Origin: Plasmodium malariae
Taxonomy: Eukaryota; Apicomplexa; Aconoidasida; Haemosporida; Plasmodiidae
Length of the DNA stretch: 64,000 nucleotides
Reading direction: 5' to 3'
Assembly (NCBI RefSeq): GCF_900090045.1
Contig: NC_041778.1
Location: forward strand, 793,501-857,500
Both the position numbers and the translations under genes were made by a program. Under the pieces are notes generated by a model. The model saw only the letters and a program-made list of their open reading frames with translations, was not told the origin of the DNA and ran no database searches. Shown piece after piece: positions 26,674 through 37,972 of this stretch; position 1 is the stretch's first letter; each line of letters begins with the position of its first letter.

Positions 26674-27672
26674 ATGAAGATAGGGAATTTTTTAACAGCG
26701 TCTATCTTTTTCATTGTTTTCAACTCGCATTTTGATAAGTTATTGAATAATTCTTCATATAACTTAAAAATTATTACTAATAAAATAATTTATAAAAGAG
26801 TTTTGACAAATAATAATGATAATAATGCGTTTACTAAGGAAACTGGTCAATCCAGTTCTACCAAAGGCACAAGTGGTGATAGTAATAAACAAAATATAGA
26901 CGATTCCCCTCAGAAGGGCTTAAGTGAAGATGGTAAATCGGTAAGCGCAGGGAGCCCAATCACGTCCAAATATTCTGAACAGTCAGGAGATAACATTAAT
27001 TTGGCTAACACCCCGAATTCGGAAGATTCCGGAAACGCAGGAACATTTTCAGGTATATACAATAAATCATATAAATAAATAAACATATATATATATGTGT
27101 ATGTATATATGTGTATGTATATATGTGTATGTATATATGTGTATGTATATATGTGTATGTATATATGTGTATGTATATATGTGTGTATATATATGTGTTT
27201 ATATATATGTGCATATATTTATGTACATGTAAGTTAATGTATATGTGCCCTTTTCAGAGCCGTATTTTGGCTGTTATATGCTTTAAAAAAAAAAAAAAGT
27301 AATATATTGAAGTTTCAAAATAAAAGTGCATGGACAAATTCATTTATTATTTAAATTAATTTTTTAGGTAATTCAAACAGCAGTGGAATTGTTGAGGGAT
27401 CGGATGATAATGATGGTGATGAAGATGAGGATGAAGATGAAGATGAAGATGAAGATGAAGATAAAAATTTATGTTTACATAACAATGGTGGATGTGGTGA
27501 GGACAAGCTATGTGAATACTTAGGAAGAAAAATAGTAAAATGTTTTTGTAAAGAGGGATATAAATTAGTAGGTACTGATTGTGTAAAATCATCAGAGTCT
27601 TCTTCCTTAAGTTCCATTTTTTGTTCATTCTTAACGTTTATAATTATTATTATTTTAGCTTCAATAAATTAA
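26674..27672 (+). CDS. MSP4: Merozoite surface protein 4 (EGF domain, GPI-anchored)
   Basis: Two exons, 26674-27052 and 27368-27672, joined in phase 1 (CAG/GTATAT donor, TTTTTAG acceptor), giving 227 aa. There is an N-terminal signal sequence (MKIGNFLTASIFFIVF), a hydrophilic Ser/Asn/Gly-rich middle, an Asp-Glu tandem stretch at the start of exon 2, one EGF-like domain with six cysteines (CLHNNGGC...CFCKEGYKL...DC), and a hydrophobic C-terminus typical of GPI attachment. MSP4 sits on the merozoite surface. It is followed by the paralogue MSP5 in the same orientation; each gene places the EGF domain in a 305-nt second exon after a phase-1 intron. The name rests on order (MSP4 beside the giant gene, MSP5 beside adenylosuccinate lyase), since the two are similar. 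Confidence 0.92.
27085..27215. repeat. 14-nt TATATATGTGTATG microsatellite in the MSP4 intron
   Basis: About eight near-perfect copies fill the middle of the 315-nt intron. Confidence 0.85.
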
Positions 27673-27761
27673 CTCTCTTTTTTTTTCTTTTTTTTTTTTT
27701 TTACCCTTTTAATTTATTGAAATTTATTTTTTTTGTAGAATTTGAGTTTTGTTAAGATAAA

Positions 27762-27795
<34 letters not shown>

Positions 27796-28811
27796 TATAT
27801 TTTTAATTTTTCTTTAATAATATACATAATATATGTACACATATTTTTTTTTTTTTAAATTAATTTTACAACATTTAAAGAGTTAACAATTTTTAAAAAA
27901 GTTGGCGTATAAATAAGTGCCTCTTATTGTAGTAGCTAAAAGTATTCATGAATAAGGGGAAAAAAAAAAAAAGGGGAAACTAAGAATTTCTGGGTTTTTA
28001 TCCAGTTTATAGCAAAAAAAAAAAAAATATACAAAACAGAATAAACTATAAAAAAAAAGAAAAAAAAAAAACAGAACAAATGAAGAACAAAATGAAACAG
28101 AACAAATGAAGAACAAAATGAAACAGAACAAATGAAGAACAAAATAAAGCAGAACAAAATGAAACAGAACAAAATGAAATAGAACAAAATGAAATAGAAC
28201 AAAATGAAATAGAACAAAGTGGGAGTTTATTATGTATATGCTCGTAGATTTCCCGTTAACAAGGAACGACTTAAATATGTTCTATCATCTCCCATTTTAT
28301 AACAAGTTACACACATACAAAAATAAGCGTGCTAATTTTTTTCGCTATAAATTCCTAGTAAAATATTTAAAAAAATATTTCTCTTGAGAGTGAATCAAGT
28401 TCTGTATTCATGCACATCATTGAAAAATGGAAAAGTCGACCTTATAAGGAAAGATTTTTTTTTTTTTTTTTTTTTTTTCCCTTTTTTTAATACAGTGAAT
28501 ATTAAAAAATAAAAAAAAAAAGAAAAACAAAAATAAAAATGAAAACAAACAAAAGTTATTAATTAAATAACGAATAATTTAGAACTAATTGCAATTTTAT
28601 ATTTTATATTTAAATTTTTTTTTTTTTTCCCTTTTTTTAATACAGTGAATATTAAAAAATAAAAAAAAAAGAAAAACAAAAATAAAAATGAAAACAAACA
28701 AAAGTTATTAATTAAATAACGAATAATTTAGAACTAATTGCAATTTTATATTTTATATTTAAATTTTTTTTTTTTTTCCCACTTTTATAATGATTTAGAG
28801 GTGCTGGGAAA
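27673..28811. other. MSP4-MSP5 intergenic region
   Basis: It holds long poly-A/poly-T tracts, a degenerate GAACAAAATGAAA repeat at about 28075-28215, and a 150-bp tandem duplication directly upstream of MSP5. No gene is supported. Confidence 0.6.
28479..28777. repeat. Tandem duplication of a ~150-bp block upstream of MSP5
   Basis: Copy 1 starts at about 28479 and copy 2 at about 28629, nearly identical and both beginning CCCTTTTTTTAATACAGTG. They differ by about one A in a homopolymer. A third start at 28778 diverges at once into the MSP5 5' UTR. Confidence 0.92.
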
Positions 28812-30292
28812 ATGGTTACAGTACATATTCTATCATTTGTAAATCTTTTCCTTTTTTATTATAGTTCCTACTTGAAAAATTATTTCGACGGTTCCCTAGT
28901 TAACTTAAAACTTGGTAATTGTAATTGTTTATCAAAAAGATTTTTGAGTAATGAAGAAAATGATTCAAACCCAAATGCCACTGATTCTATGGGAAATCAT
29001 AGTAACGACAGTGATAGTCTTACATCAAGCAATACAAAACACGAAGATGGTGGTGATCATACATCCTCAGAAGCAGAGAAAGACGAAGCTTCTAAACAAG
29101 ATAGCAAAGTAAATGGAGAAAATAAACATACAGTAAATGAACAAAGTCAGAATGATTTAAATTCTGAGGAAGGACATATAAAAACTTTAGATAACAAAGA
29201 TAGTAATGACAAAAAAATGGAAAGCAGAAAAAGTGAAGCTGAAATATCTGAACATAAACATAAACCTAGTGATGATAGTGAATCAGAAAAAAAGGAATCA
29301 TCCAAAGGAAACGATCCACAGGATTCAAGTGATGATAAATCAAGTGAAGAAGGGGTAAATAAAAATACAATGGAAGAGCAACATGAGAAAAAGAACATAA
29401 ATCCCACAGATGGAGATGGTGGTGATAATACTCTTTACTTAGGTGAGCCATGAATATTACAGGCTAACATCATATAATGAATAGCCAAAATAAAAAATGT
29501 TCTTTCGAAAAAAAAAAAGAATTACCCTAATATGCTACATCCATTTAAGGGAAATTTTCACTTTCGAATCAGTACATATGGGTTCTATACTTACACGTAT
29601 GTGTATATGTATATGTATGTGTATATGTATGTGTATGTATGTGTATATGTATGTGTATGTATGTGTATATGTATATGTATGTATGTGTATGTATGTGTAT
29701 GTATGTGTATATGTATATGTATGTGTATATGTATGTGTATGTATGTGTATATGTATGTGTATGTATGTGTATATGTATGTGTATGTATGTGTATATGTAT
29801 ATGTATGTATGTGTATGTATGTGTATATGTATGTGTATGTATGTATATGTATATTTATGTGTATGTATGTATGTGTATGTATGTTTATATGTATATGTAT
29901 GTGTATGTATGTGTATGTATGTGTATATGTATATGTATATGTATGTGTATGTATGTATATGTATATTTTTTTTTTTTTACCCTTCAGACAACATAGGCGA
30001 TCAGGTAGCACATTACAGTGCCCTGAAAAACAATAGAATAGAAAAAGGGGTCACAGATAACATGGTACTAAGTGATATAGCAAGTGGAAATAATACAAAG
30101 TCCTGTGCAGTCAATAATGGGGGTTGTGGGGATGACCAATTATGTATACGAATTGACAACATAGGAATAAAATGCATTTGTAAAGAAGGGCATTTGTTTG
30201 GAAATAAATGTATATTAACAAAATCTTTGGCACAGATGCCACTCTTTACTTTAGCTGTTTCGATTTTTCTATGTTCCTTTTTAATACTTTAA
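28812..30292 (+). CDS. MSP5: Merozoite surface protein 5 (EGF domain, GPI-anchored)
   Basis: Two exons, 28812-29442 and 29988-30292, joined in phase 1 (TTAG/GTGAGC donor, ACCCTTCAG acceptor), giving 311 aa. The N-terminus is a hydrophobic signal sequence ([17 protein letters not shown]). The middle is a long, highly acidic, Ser/Asp/Glu/Lys-rich region expected to be disordered. A single EGF-like module with six cysteines (CAVNNGGC...CICKEGHLF...KC) follows, then a C-terminal hydrophobic tail for GPI anchoring. An NCNC pair lies near residue 38. It is the tandem paralogue of MSP4 and lies next to adenylosuccinate lyase, the MSP5 place in P. falciparum, except that MSP2 does not follow. The intron (545 nt) is mostly microsatellite. 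Confidence 0.92.
29599..29967. repeat. TGTATG/TATATG microsatellite in the MSP5 intron
   Basis: About 370 nt of interleaved GTATGT, GTATAT and GTGTAT units. It keeps three frames open (runs of Tyr-Val-Cys-Met and His-Thr-Tyr-Ile) without being coding. Confidence 0.88.
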
Positions 30293-31705
30293 CCTAAGAG
30301 GTACATACGTGTACATTTTTAATCGAAAGCGTTAGTGAAAAACGAGCTGATATAGAGGACCCCTGAACATTTGCATCAAACGATGTGGAACAGAAAACTT
30401 AGTAATATAGAAATTTAGAAAAGGGGAAGTTCAAATTTGAGGTTATAAAAAAATATATTAAACAATTCAAAAATATTAAATAACTGAGGGAAATTTATAA
30501 AAAAAAAAAAAGTCGGACCATTTAACAAGGGAAAAATGGAACCTGAAAAAATGTTAATATACTAGGGGAATAGGATGAGTAAAAAAATGCAAAGTGAAAG
30601 AAGATAATAAGCCAAATAACAATGTAAAGAGGGGCATAAATAAGAGAAGAATGTAAAGTACGGAAGAGTATAATACGTTGAAAATGTAATGATATATGAC
30701 AATAAGAAGCATATGAGATGAGAAAACGCAGGAGGAATCATAGAAGTGTAAGAATGCTAAATGAAAAAAAAAAAATAATAATAATAATAAAATAAATAAA
30801 AAATAAATAAAAAATAAATAAAAAATAAATAAAAAATAAATAAAAAATAAATAAAAAAAAGTAATAATAAAAAAAATAAATAAAACAAAACAGGGTAGAA
30901 CAGGACAAAACAAAGTACAACTACAACCGTATAAAACAAAATAAGTTAAGAAGAACATAAAACAGAAAGTTTTCCTAATTAATTCGAAATTATAGACAGT
31001 TAAAACTATGTACATTTTTAATTTTTTTTTTTTTTTTTTTTTCCAATCAAATAAACACTCAGGGGAAAAAGATCGAAAAACAAAAAAAACAGCAATATTA
31101 AGAATTATGTAATGACTGATTGTAGTTCTCAATTTGACAGTTAAAAAGGGTTCAAGGTTTAGGGTCTACGTTTTTATGTCTATAACTGTGTTCGCGATTT
31201 ATGGCTGTGTTAATCTTTTACAGCTAGGATTTCTATTTATTTTTTGATTTGTTTTTTATGGTTCATTATATAAGAGAACTGAAATAAAAATTTTCGTGTA
31301 TGTTTACGGTAGACGCGATTTTAATTTCTTTCATTTTAAATTTAGTATTAATATATTAGTTATTTATGATGCGTAATGGTAGCACAAGAGTATGTATGTA
31401 TGATGATAATTTTTTACTAGACTTGAATGGAATAATTTTTGAATATTTTTATAATAATATACAGGTTTTCTTTTCTTCTATCATTTTATGAGTATTATTA
31501 AATGTGGAAGTATATTGCCACCTATGTGTTTAATAAGCTCATATATTAGTTGAAAACATAGAAGCAGCGGTAATATTATCGGAATGGTGCATCCCTGCGC
31601 TTTTTTATGATGGCATTGTAACATTGAGATGTTATGTGGGGGCGCCTGTTGAGCAGCGCTCAGCATAGGTATGAATTTCCCAGATTAAAAAGAAATACAT
31701 AAATA

Positions 31706-31860
31706 AAAGGAAAAAAAGGAAAAAAAGGAAAAAAAGGAAAAAAAGGAAAAAAAGGAAAAAAAGGAAAAAAAGAAAAAAAGAAAAAAAGAAAAAAAGAAAA
31801 AAAGAAAAAAAGAAAAAAAGAAAAAAAGAAAAAAAGAAAAAAAGAAAAAAAGAAAAAAAA
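31706..31860. repeat. 8-nt purine tract GGAAAAAA/AGAAAAAA
   Basis: About 18 copies, with GGAAAAAA on the left changing to AGAAAAAA on the right. The strand is pure purine for about 150 nt. Confidence 0.85.
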
Positions 31861-32844
31861 GGAGTAAATAGAATATATAGAATGAAGTGAATATAAGGAA
31901 TAAAGAGAATAAAAAATTTTTTAAAAATTAAAAGAATTAAAAAAATAAAATATTAAAATAATATAAAATAAGCACAGGAAAGTCGAATCAACCAGCGTAG
32001 TTGCCATTTCAAATAAGGCGAAGCAAATGGACTGATGAGAAAATGCAAATTTAACTGAAGTAATTTAAATTATGTTTAATTAATTTATACATAATTTAAA
32101 TTGTTTTCAATTAATTTATACGCACATCCCGTTTTCTTTGTCAGAATTGCAAGATACTGTGTATCGTTATTGAAATATTTTTAGTACTGAAAAGACCAAG
32201 AATTTTTGGTCTTTCTCTTTTTTGGACTGATTTGCACAAGATTCACGTTTCATAAATATATACCTTTATATATATATACATACACGTATACATATATATA
32301 TATATATAAGCCCACAAAGCTGATGTGCATATTGCCATTTATCTGTGTAGAAGACTATCCATATTAGCATGTTTCTACCTTGCACATTCTTTCTCTTTTT
32401 TTTCTTCTTTTGCACTTTAGTAAACTTTTGAAATAGAGTCAAATATACAGGTAGGTACATAGACGCGTTCCTGTTTAAGTGTACATGTATGTGTGTGTTT
32501 GTATGTGTGCGTGTAAGTATGCTTGAGAATCCGGAAAGAGCCGGATTCATTTATAACATTTACAATATGCACGTGAAACTTAGTTTCATATGAATTAGAC
32601 GGGGGTGGGGGCAACTACAGAAGGGGTATGTATATATATATATAAATGGAAAGATGAACAGGTACCTGCATCTTTGCTGCCAATTTTACAATGTTTGGAA
32701 AATAAAAATGGAAAAATGTTAACTAAAAAAGTTTTGTTACAGGTGTTCATTGATTGAATAATCAAGCAAAGATGTGTGAATGGACGATGATATGTGATAG
32801 TCGCACCATGTATGTACATATATATATGCATATGTATATGTATG

Positions 32845-33285
32845 TATACGTATATGTTTGTGTACGTATATGTTTGTGTACGTATATGTTTGTGTACGTA
32901 TATGTTTGTGTACGTATATGTTTGTGTACGTATATGTTTGTGTACGTATATGTTTGTGTACGTATATGTTTGTGTACGTATATGTTTGTATACATATATG
33001 TTTGTATATATATCCGAACCCACGTACTTAAGCGTTTTTGTGGTGGTGAAATGAAAAATGAAGCCATCAGATGGGTTTTCCAAATATCCAAATTTTTTTG
33101 CGAAAAATCGGTAATGTGCTTAGTCATGTGTACAGTTCTAAATATATACACATGTGTAACATGAATGGGAGTATACACATATATGTGTATGTATGCATGT
33201 ATGTGTGTATGTATGCATGTATGTGTGTATGTATGCATGCATGTGTGTATGTATGCATGCATGTGTGTATGTATGTATGTAATAC
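32845..33285. repeat. Two TGTA-type minisatellites 3' of ASL
   Basis: About 32845-33005: nine to ten copies of the 16-mer GTACGTATATGTTTGT. About 33181-33285: copies of a 20-nt GTATGCATG-containing unit. Open frames on both strands here are repeat artefacts. Confidence 0.85.
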
Positions 33286-33393
33286 CACTTAACAGTGTTA
33301 CCGCTTCACAGTGCTACCACACGCACGAGCTTTCCTTGAATGGTGATTGCACTTTTCCAAATGGACGTACCGGTGCATGCGTAATGCGTTTGC

Positions 33394-34800
33394 TCACTGA
33401 TGATACTGCAAATGAAAATTTTCCGTAAGCTCCTGTACATTAAGGGCTAAGTAGTCCGCATAGCCAATGTATTTGCTTGGTGTCAAATTCATTAACTCTT
33501 CCATAACATGTGGTGGCAAGAAATTACATTTTGTTTTTATAAATTCTTGCATAATTTCTTTGTTAATAATTTTTCCTCTAGTAAATTTTTTTAACTCTTC
33601 ATATGCATCCATAAAATTATATTTTTTCATAATTATTTGAATAGGTTCTGCTAGAGTTGACCAATGATGATTTAGTTCTTCATCTATATTTCTTTTGTCT
33701 ATATCAATTTTGGATAGCCCTTTTAATAATGATTTATATGCAATAAGTGAGTACGAAAAAGAGGTGCCTAAATTTCTCAAAATTGTTGAGTCAGATAGAT
33801 CTCTTTGCAGTCTACTAATTGGCAATTTCGAACTAAATAATTTAAAAAGCGCATTTGCTAAATGTAGATTCCCTTCTGCATTTTCAAAATCGATAGGGTT
33901 AACTTTATGCGGCATTGTGCTACTTCCTATTTCTTTTTGTACTACTTTTAATTTTAATAAATTATTAGAAATGTACAACCATATATCTATAGATAAATCA
34001 AGTAGAGTCGAATTTATACGTGCTAAACTATCACATAGTTCACAAATATAATCATGATCTTGTATTTGTGTACAATATAAACCATAATTTAATTGGAAAT
34101 ATTTCTCAACGAAATATTTAATACTTGAAACCCAATCAATATTATTATCTGCAATTTTATGGGCATTGAAATTTCCTACAGCTCCATTAAATTTGCCATA
34201 TACTTTAATATTTTTTAAACAATTTATATGATTATACATTCGTGAAAAAAAATTGGCTAGTTCCTTTCCAAATGTAGTAGCAGATGCCGGTTGTCCATGT
34301 GTTTTGGAAAGTAAAGAAACATTCGCATAATCAGAAGCTAACTCTTTTAATTTTTTCATTATTTTTTCTAATATCGGTATTATAATATTATTAATGCATA
34401 GCTTTACACTTAAAGCATATGCCAAATTGTTTATATCTTCACTTGTACATAAATAATGAACATATTCCTTTATATTTATTAATTCCTCATCTTCAATACC
34501 TGTAATCTTTTCTTTTATAAAATATTCTATAGCCTTAACATCATGGTTTGTTTCCTCTTCTATTTTTTTTACTCTTGTAATATCGTCATCTGTTACATTA
34601 CTTAACTCGCTCAGTCGCCTTTCCGAATTTTCACTTAACTTTTTAAAAAAAAATTCTCTCTCATTTAGAAATAACAGCCATTTTATCTCGACCAGAATTC
34701 TATATTTTATTAGAGCGTACTCAGAAAAGAATGCCGAAATTTCGCGACATGACTTTCTGTACCTACCGTCAATGGGAGAGATGTTTTGCAGGTGCTCCAT
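33394..34800 (-). CDS. ADSL: Adenylosuccinate lyase
   Basis: 468 aa, the usual length for the family. It catalyses two fumarate-releasing steps: adenylosuccinate to AMP and SAICAR to AICAR. Malaria parasites salvage hypoxanthine and make AMP through adenylosuccinate. The ASL/fumarase superfamily features are present: SPIDGRY at the N-terminus, TSEDINN at about 119-125, the catalytic-His motif SKTHGQPAS at about 165-173, QDHDYICEL, and the signature loop GSSTMPHKVNPIDFENAEGN at about 292-311. I start at the ATG at 34800 (MEHLQNISPIDGRY), which fits the family N-terminus. The frame is open a further 69 codons upstream through a 12-nt tandem repeat, but that part is hydrophobic Leu-Pro-Ile-Phe repeats without homology and is probably 5' UTR. 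It is divergent from the RPC11 gene. Confidence 0.95.
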   Translation of the reverse strand: MEHLQNISPIDGRYRKSCREISAFFSEYALIKYRILVEIKWLLFLNEREFFFKKLSENSERRLSELSNVTDDDITRVKKIEEETNHDVKAIEYFIKEKITGIEDEELINIKEYVHYLCTSEDINNLAYALSVKLCINNIIIPILEKIMKKLKELASDYANVSLLSKTHGQPASATTFGKELANFFSRMYNHINCLKNIKVYGKFNGAVGNFNAHKIADNNIDWVSSIKYFVEKYFQLNYGLYCTQIQDHDYICELCDSLARINSTLLDLSIDIWLYISNNLLKLKVVQKEIGSSTMPHKVNPIDFENAEGNLHLANALFKLFSSKLPISRLQRDLSDSTILRNLGTSFSYSLIAYKSLLKGLSKIDIDKRNIDEELNHHWSTLAEPIQIIMKKYNFMDAYEELKKFTRGKIINKEIMQEFIKTKCNFLPPHVMEELMNLTPSKYIGYADYLALNVQELTENFHLQYHQ

Positions 34801-36175
34801 CGGGGTGAGGTAAAAAAAAAAAGAAAGGAGGGAAAATGTACGGGGCAAAAATATGGGCAAAAATATGGGCAAAAATATGGGCAAAAATATGGGCAAAAAT
34901 ATGGGCAAAAATATGGGTAAAAATATGGGCAAAAAATACGAGACAAAAATTCGAACAAAAAAGGAGAAAAAATTAATGGACAGAAAAAATAAACAAAAAT
35001 GGAGCAAAAATGGGTGGACAAAAATGGGCCAAAAAAAAGGTGGTCCAAAGGGTAGGAAAAGAGAAACTAATATATTTTTTTACTTCCACAATGTGCGTCT
35101 TTCACCATCATTTTTTGTTCATCATAACTTCCAACATGCTCTCTTATGCCTTTATATATATATATATATATATATATCTGCCTTCTCTCATTTAATTATC
35201 AAGCCTATTTTTGAACATCCTCAATTATTCAATAATTTCTCTTTATAAAAAAAGGTGTCAGCTATTCGCTATGCCCAATTTTATTCTATTTTTTAAGCGC
35301 TCAGTGGGTTTACATAATAATCTAGCTAGAATGCAATTTTTTCTTTCATCTCTTATTATTTTTACCTTTTTTCTTTCCTTTTTTTTTTTTTCCTTTTTCT
35401 TTTAAATACTTCCCGAGGAGATAGGAAAAAAAAAAGAAAAAAATAAGATAAAAATAACAATAAAAGAAAAAAAAAAAAAATGGAATTTTGTTCAAGAGCT
35501 ATGGCATATATGGAAAGAGATGAAAATTAAATTTAATTTTCTGCACAATGAAGAAAAAAAAAAAAAAAAAAATGAATTTTGCGTATGCACCATAATTTGT
35601 AGGACGGAAAAAAAAAGCCTCAAGGAAAATGCAAGTTGTAGAATGCCCAAAAAAAATGAATTAAAATATAAAGTATATAAAATAAAATAATAAAAAATAA
35701 AACAAAACGATGGAATAACAGAACGACAAAATAATAAAAAAAAAAAAAAAAAAAAATAGAGGCACTATTTTTTAAAAAAAAAAAACACTGTTTAATAAGT
35801 GATATTTTTAGTTAGAACAAAAAAGTATAATTAAATGACATTGTAACTTTCAAATTTTGGCTAGAAAAAACGATAAAATTTCAAAAAATTAAAATTTTTT
35901 TTTTCATTTTTCCAAAAAAGATTATAATTTAAACAATTTATAAACACGCCTTTTTAGTCCACATCCCATTATATTCCTCTATTTTTCTGAAAATTTACAC
36001 GTTCTGCTTGCTTATCATAATAAAATAATGATGCGCTAAGTCAAATGCCAATTTTTCCAAAAAAAAAAAAAAAAAAAAAAGATGAAAAGGTTGCAATAGG
36101 ACATGTTTCCCAATTTTCTAATAAAAACAGCGGGAAAAAAACATAGCGCAGTGAACACAGGATAACAGGAAGAAA

Positions 36176-36216
<41 letters not shown>

Positions 36217-36514
36217 AAATAAATTACCATTTTTCGATATATTATATATTTATACGTGTAAACATATGTGCAGCTTTTTGCTCGTGACCAGTTATAAGAA
36301 AAACGTCAATGAAAGGACGAAAATAAGCTCGTTCAAGTTATGAGGGCTAAGGATAACTTATTTGGCTAGCTGTCCCTTTGACGAAAGCGAAATTAGTATA
36401 ATTTGGGCATGTCAAATTATATGGTATGCTAACACGTATATTGGTGCAAGTGTACATATACATGTATATGTAAGCATATATGCATGTATGCACGCATTGC
36501 CGACCTTTCTCGCA
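34801..36514. other. Divergent promoter region, ASL (minus) and RPC11 (plus)
   Basis: AT-rich with poly-A tracts, TA microsatellites at about 35155-35177 and 36184-36210, and the 12-nt repeat next to ASL. No gene is seen. Confidence 0.55.
34851..34940. repeat. 12-nt repeat ATATGGGCAAAA in the ASL 5' region
   Basis: About seven copies. The unit is a multiple of three, so frames on both strands remain open (Leu-Pro-Ile-Phe on minus, Met-Gly-Lys-Asn on plus). Confidence 0.88.
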
Positions 36515-37052
36515 ATGGCGTTCTTCTGTCCGAACTGCCACAACATTGTTTTAGTACACATCGAGAGCGGAGTTTATTTTTATTGTAAAACATGCAATTT
36601 TAAGTATAAGGTAAAAAATAAAATATATAACAAATTTGATTGCAAAGAATATAACAAAAATATTCCTTTAGATGCTGTTGACATGAACAATAAAAACATG
36701 TCCAAAACACAAGGTAAAAAAAATGAAAAAATACTGACAAAGTTTCAATATTAAATATATATATAAAGTAACATTGTTTCTTTCTCATCAATGTACTACA
36801 CGACATGTTCATTATTACTTCGCCTATTTATGCCCATCCTGATATGTTAAACGGATAAGTGTCTAAACAGATAAATCGCTGAACAGTCAGTTCCTATATT
36901 TTTTCTTACCCTTATATTTTGTCCTTTCAGCCATATGTCCAAAATGCACGAATGACGAAGCTTACTTTTACAGCCTACAAATCAGATCCGCAGATGAACC
37001 GAGCACAATCTTTTACGTTTGCGTAAAGTGTAACTACCACTGGAAGGAGTAA
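36515..37052 (+). CDS. RPC11: RNA polymerase III subunit RPC11 (human POLR3K/RPC10)
   Basis: Two exons, 36515-36713 and 36931-37052, joined in phase 1, give 106 aa, the same size class as yeast Rpc11. The N-terminal zinc ribbon has Cys5, Cys8, Cys24 and Cys27 (CPNC...CKTC). The C-terminal TFIIS-like zinc ribbon has Cys69/Cys72 and Cys97/Cys100, with the acidic hairpin RSADEP holding Asp88-Glu89, the pair that supports RNA cleavage in TFIIS and Rpc11. In other eukaryotes the subunit is needed for Pol III transcript cleavage, termination and reinitiation on tRNA, 5S and U6 genes. The start is the ATG beginning MAFFCPNC. The open frame continues upstream to 36362, but nothing there resembles the family. 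Confidence 0.95.
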
Positions 37053-37934
37053 AACGAGGTGATAACTTATTTAGGTGTTATTTTGTCGTATACATATATA
37101 AGTGCTTTCGCTATTGAGCTATTCGGCTTCTCAGCTACTTCGCTATTTGCTATATCGTTTTATCGTTTATTATTTTTATGGATGTGCGTTTTTCCGCTTT
37201 TCCTTTTTGTTGGTTTATATTATGGCGCTTTTACGATGAGAAGACTTATCATCGTTCAGACATGTTTTCAGAATTAACAGTAGGCATTATAACAAGGAAG
37301 TTTTTCAGTTTTGTTTTTCCTCGATTTTGCACTGTAAAAATTATAAAATGAAAAATATGAAATAAAATTCTTGTGATATTTCGCAATTTTTACAATTTTT
37401 TATAATTTTTTTTTTTTTTTTTCATTCTTTACAACTTAAAATTTATACATATAACCCTTAAATGCAGAATAGAATATAAACTAAGTTTAAATAATTTTTC
37501 CTTTTAAAACATAAAAAGACGCCTTAATTTATTTTCAAGTAACTGTCTTTTATTAAGACAAAAATGGATATTACACCTTTTCTTCGAATGGTTACTCGGA
37601 AAAAACTCAAATATATTTACATTAACATGGAATAAAAAAAAAATATAATAATAAAATGGAAATGTGTTAAGATATATGTATGTAGGAAAACTGATTAATT
37701 TGATAGACGACCGTGTTTTTTTAAAAAAAATATTATTACATAAGCTTTTCAAAATGGAAATGCTCATTCGTTACAAGAGGTGGACATAACCTGGACAACA
37801 CTACGGTTACAAATATGCTTCCTATTACAACAGGGGAAGCATAATTTTGTGCGCACACAAGCATGTACATATGTGCATATGTACATACGTATACACACAA
37901 ATGTACCAGTAGCGATGTATATATGGATTTGTTC

Positions 37935-37972
<38 letters not shown>

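Larger units (their letters stand above)
30293..33393. other. MSP5-ASL intergenic region, the place of MSP2 in P. falciparum
   Basis: No MSP2-like gene is present: there is no signal peptide plus GPI-tail open frame in 3.1 kb. The interval holds an 11-nt T/A repeat (about 30776-30858), an 8-nt purine repeat (about 31706-31860), a less AT-rich island (about 31555-31680), a telomere-like 21-mer (31148-31168) and TGTA-type arrays (32845-33285). Confidence 0.65.

Noticed and set aside
29497..29996. Frames of 154-179 codons in the MSP5 intron
   Set aside because: TGTA microsatellite; the flanking donor and acceptor join MSP5 exons in the right phase.
31145..31170. Telomerase RNA template
   Set aside because: The complementary strand has CCTTGAACCC, not a perfect CCCTRAACCC template, and no surrounding telomerase RNA features are recognised.
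34801..35007. 69-codon N-terminal extension of adenylosuccinate lyase
   Set aside because: It is a translation of a 12-nt repeat and hydrophobic filler; the family N-terminus begins at the internal ATG (MEHLQNISPIDGRY).
36362..36514. Upstream in-frame start for the RPC11 gene
   Set aside because: The extra 51 residues are TGTA-microsatellite-like and the conserved zinc ribbon begins at MAFFCPNC.
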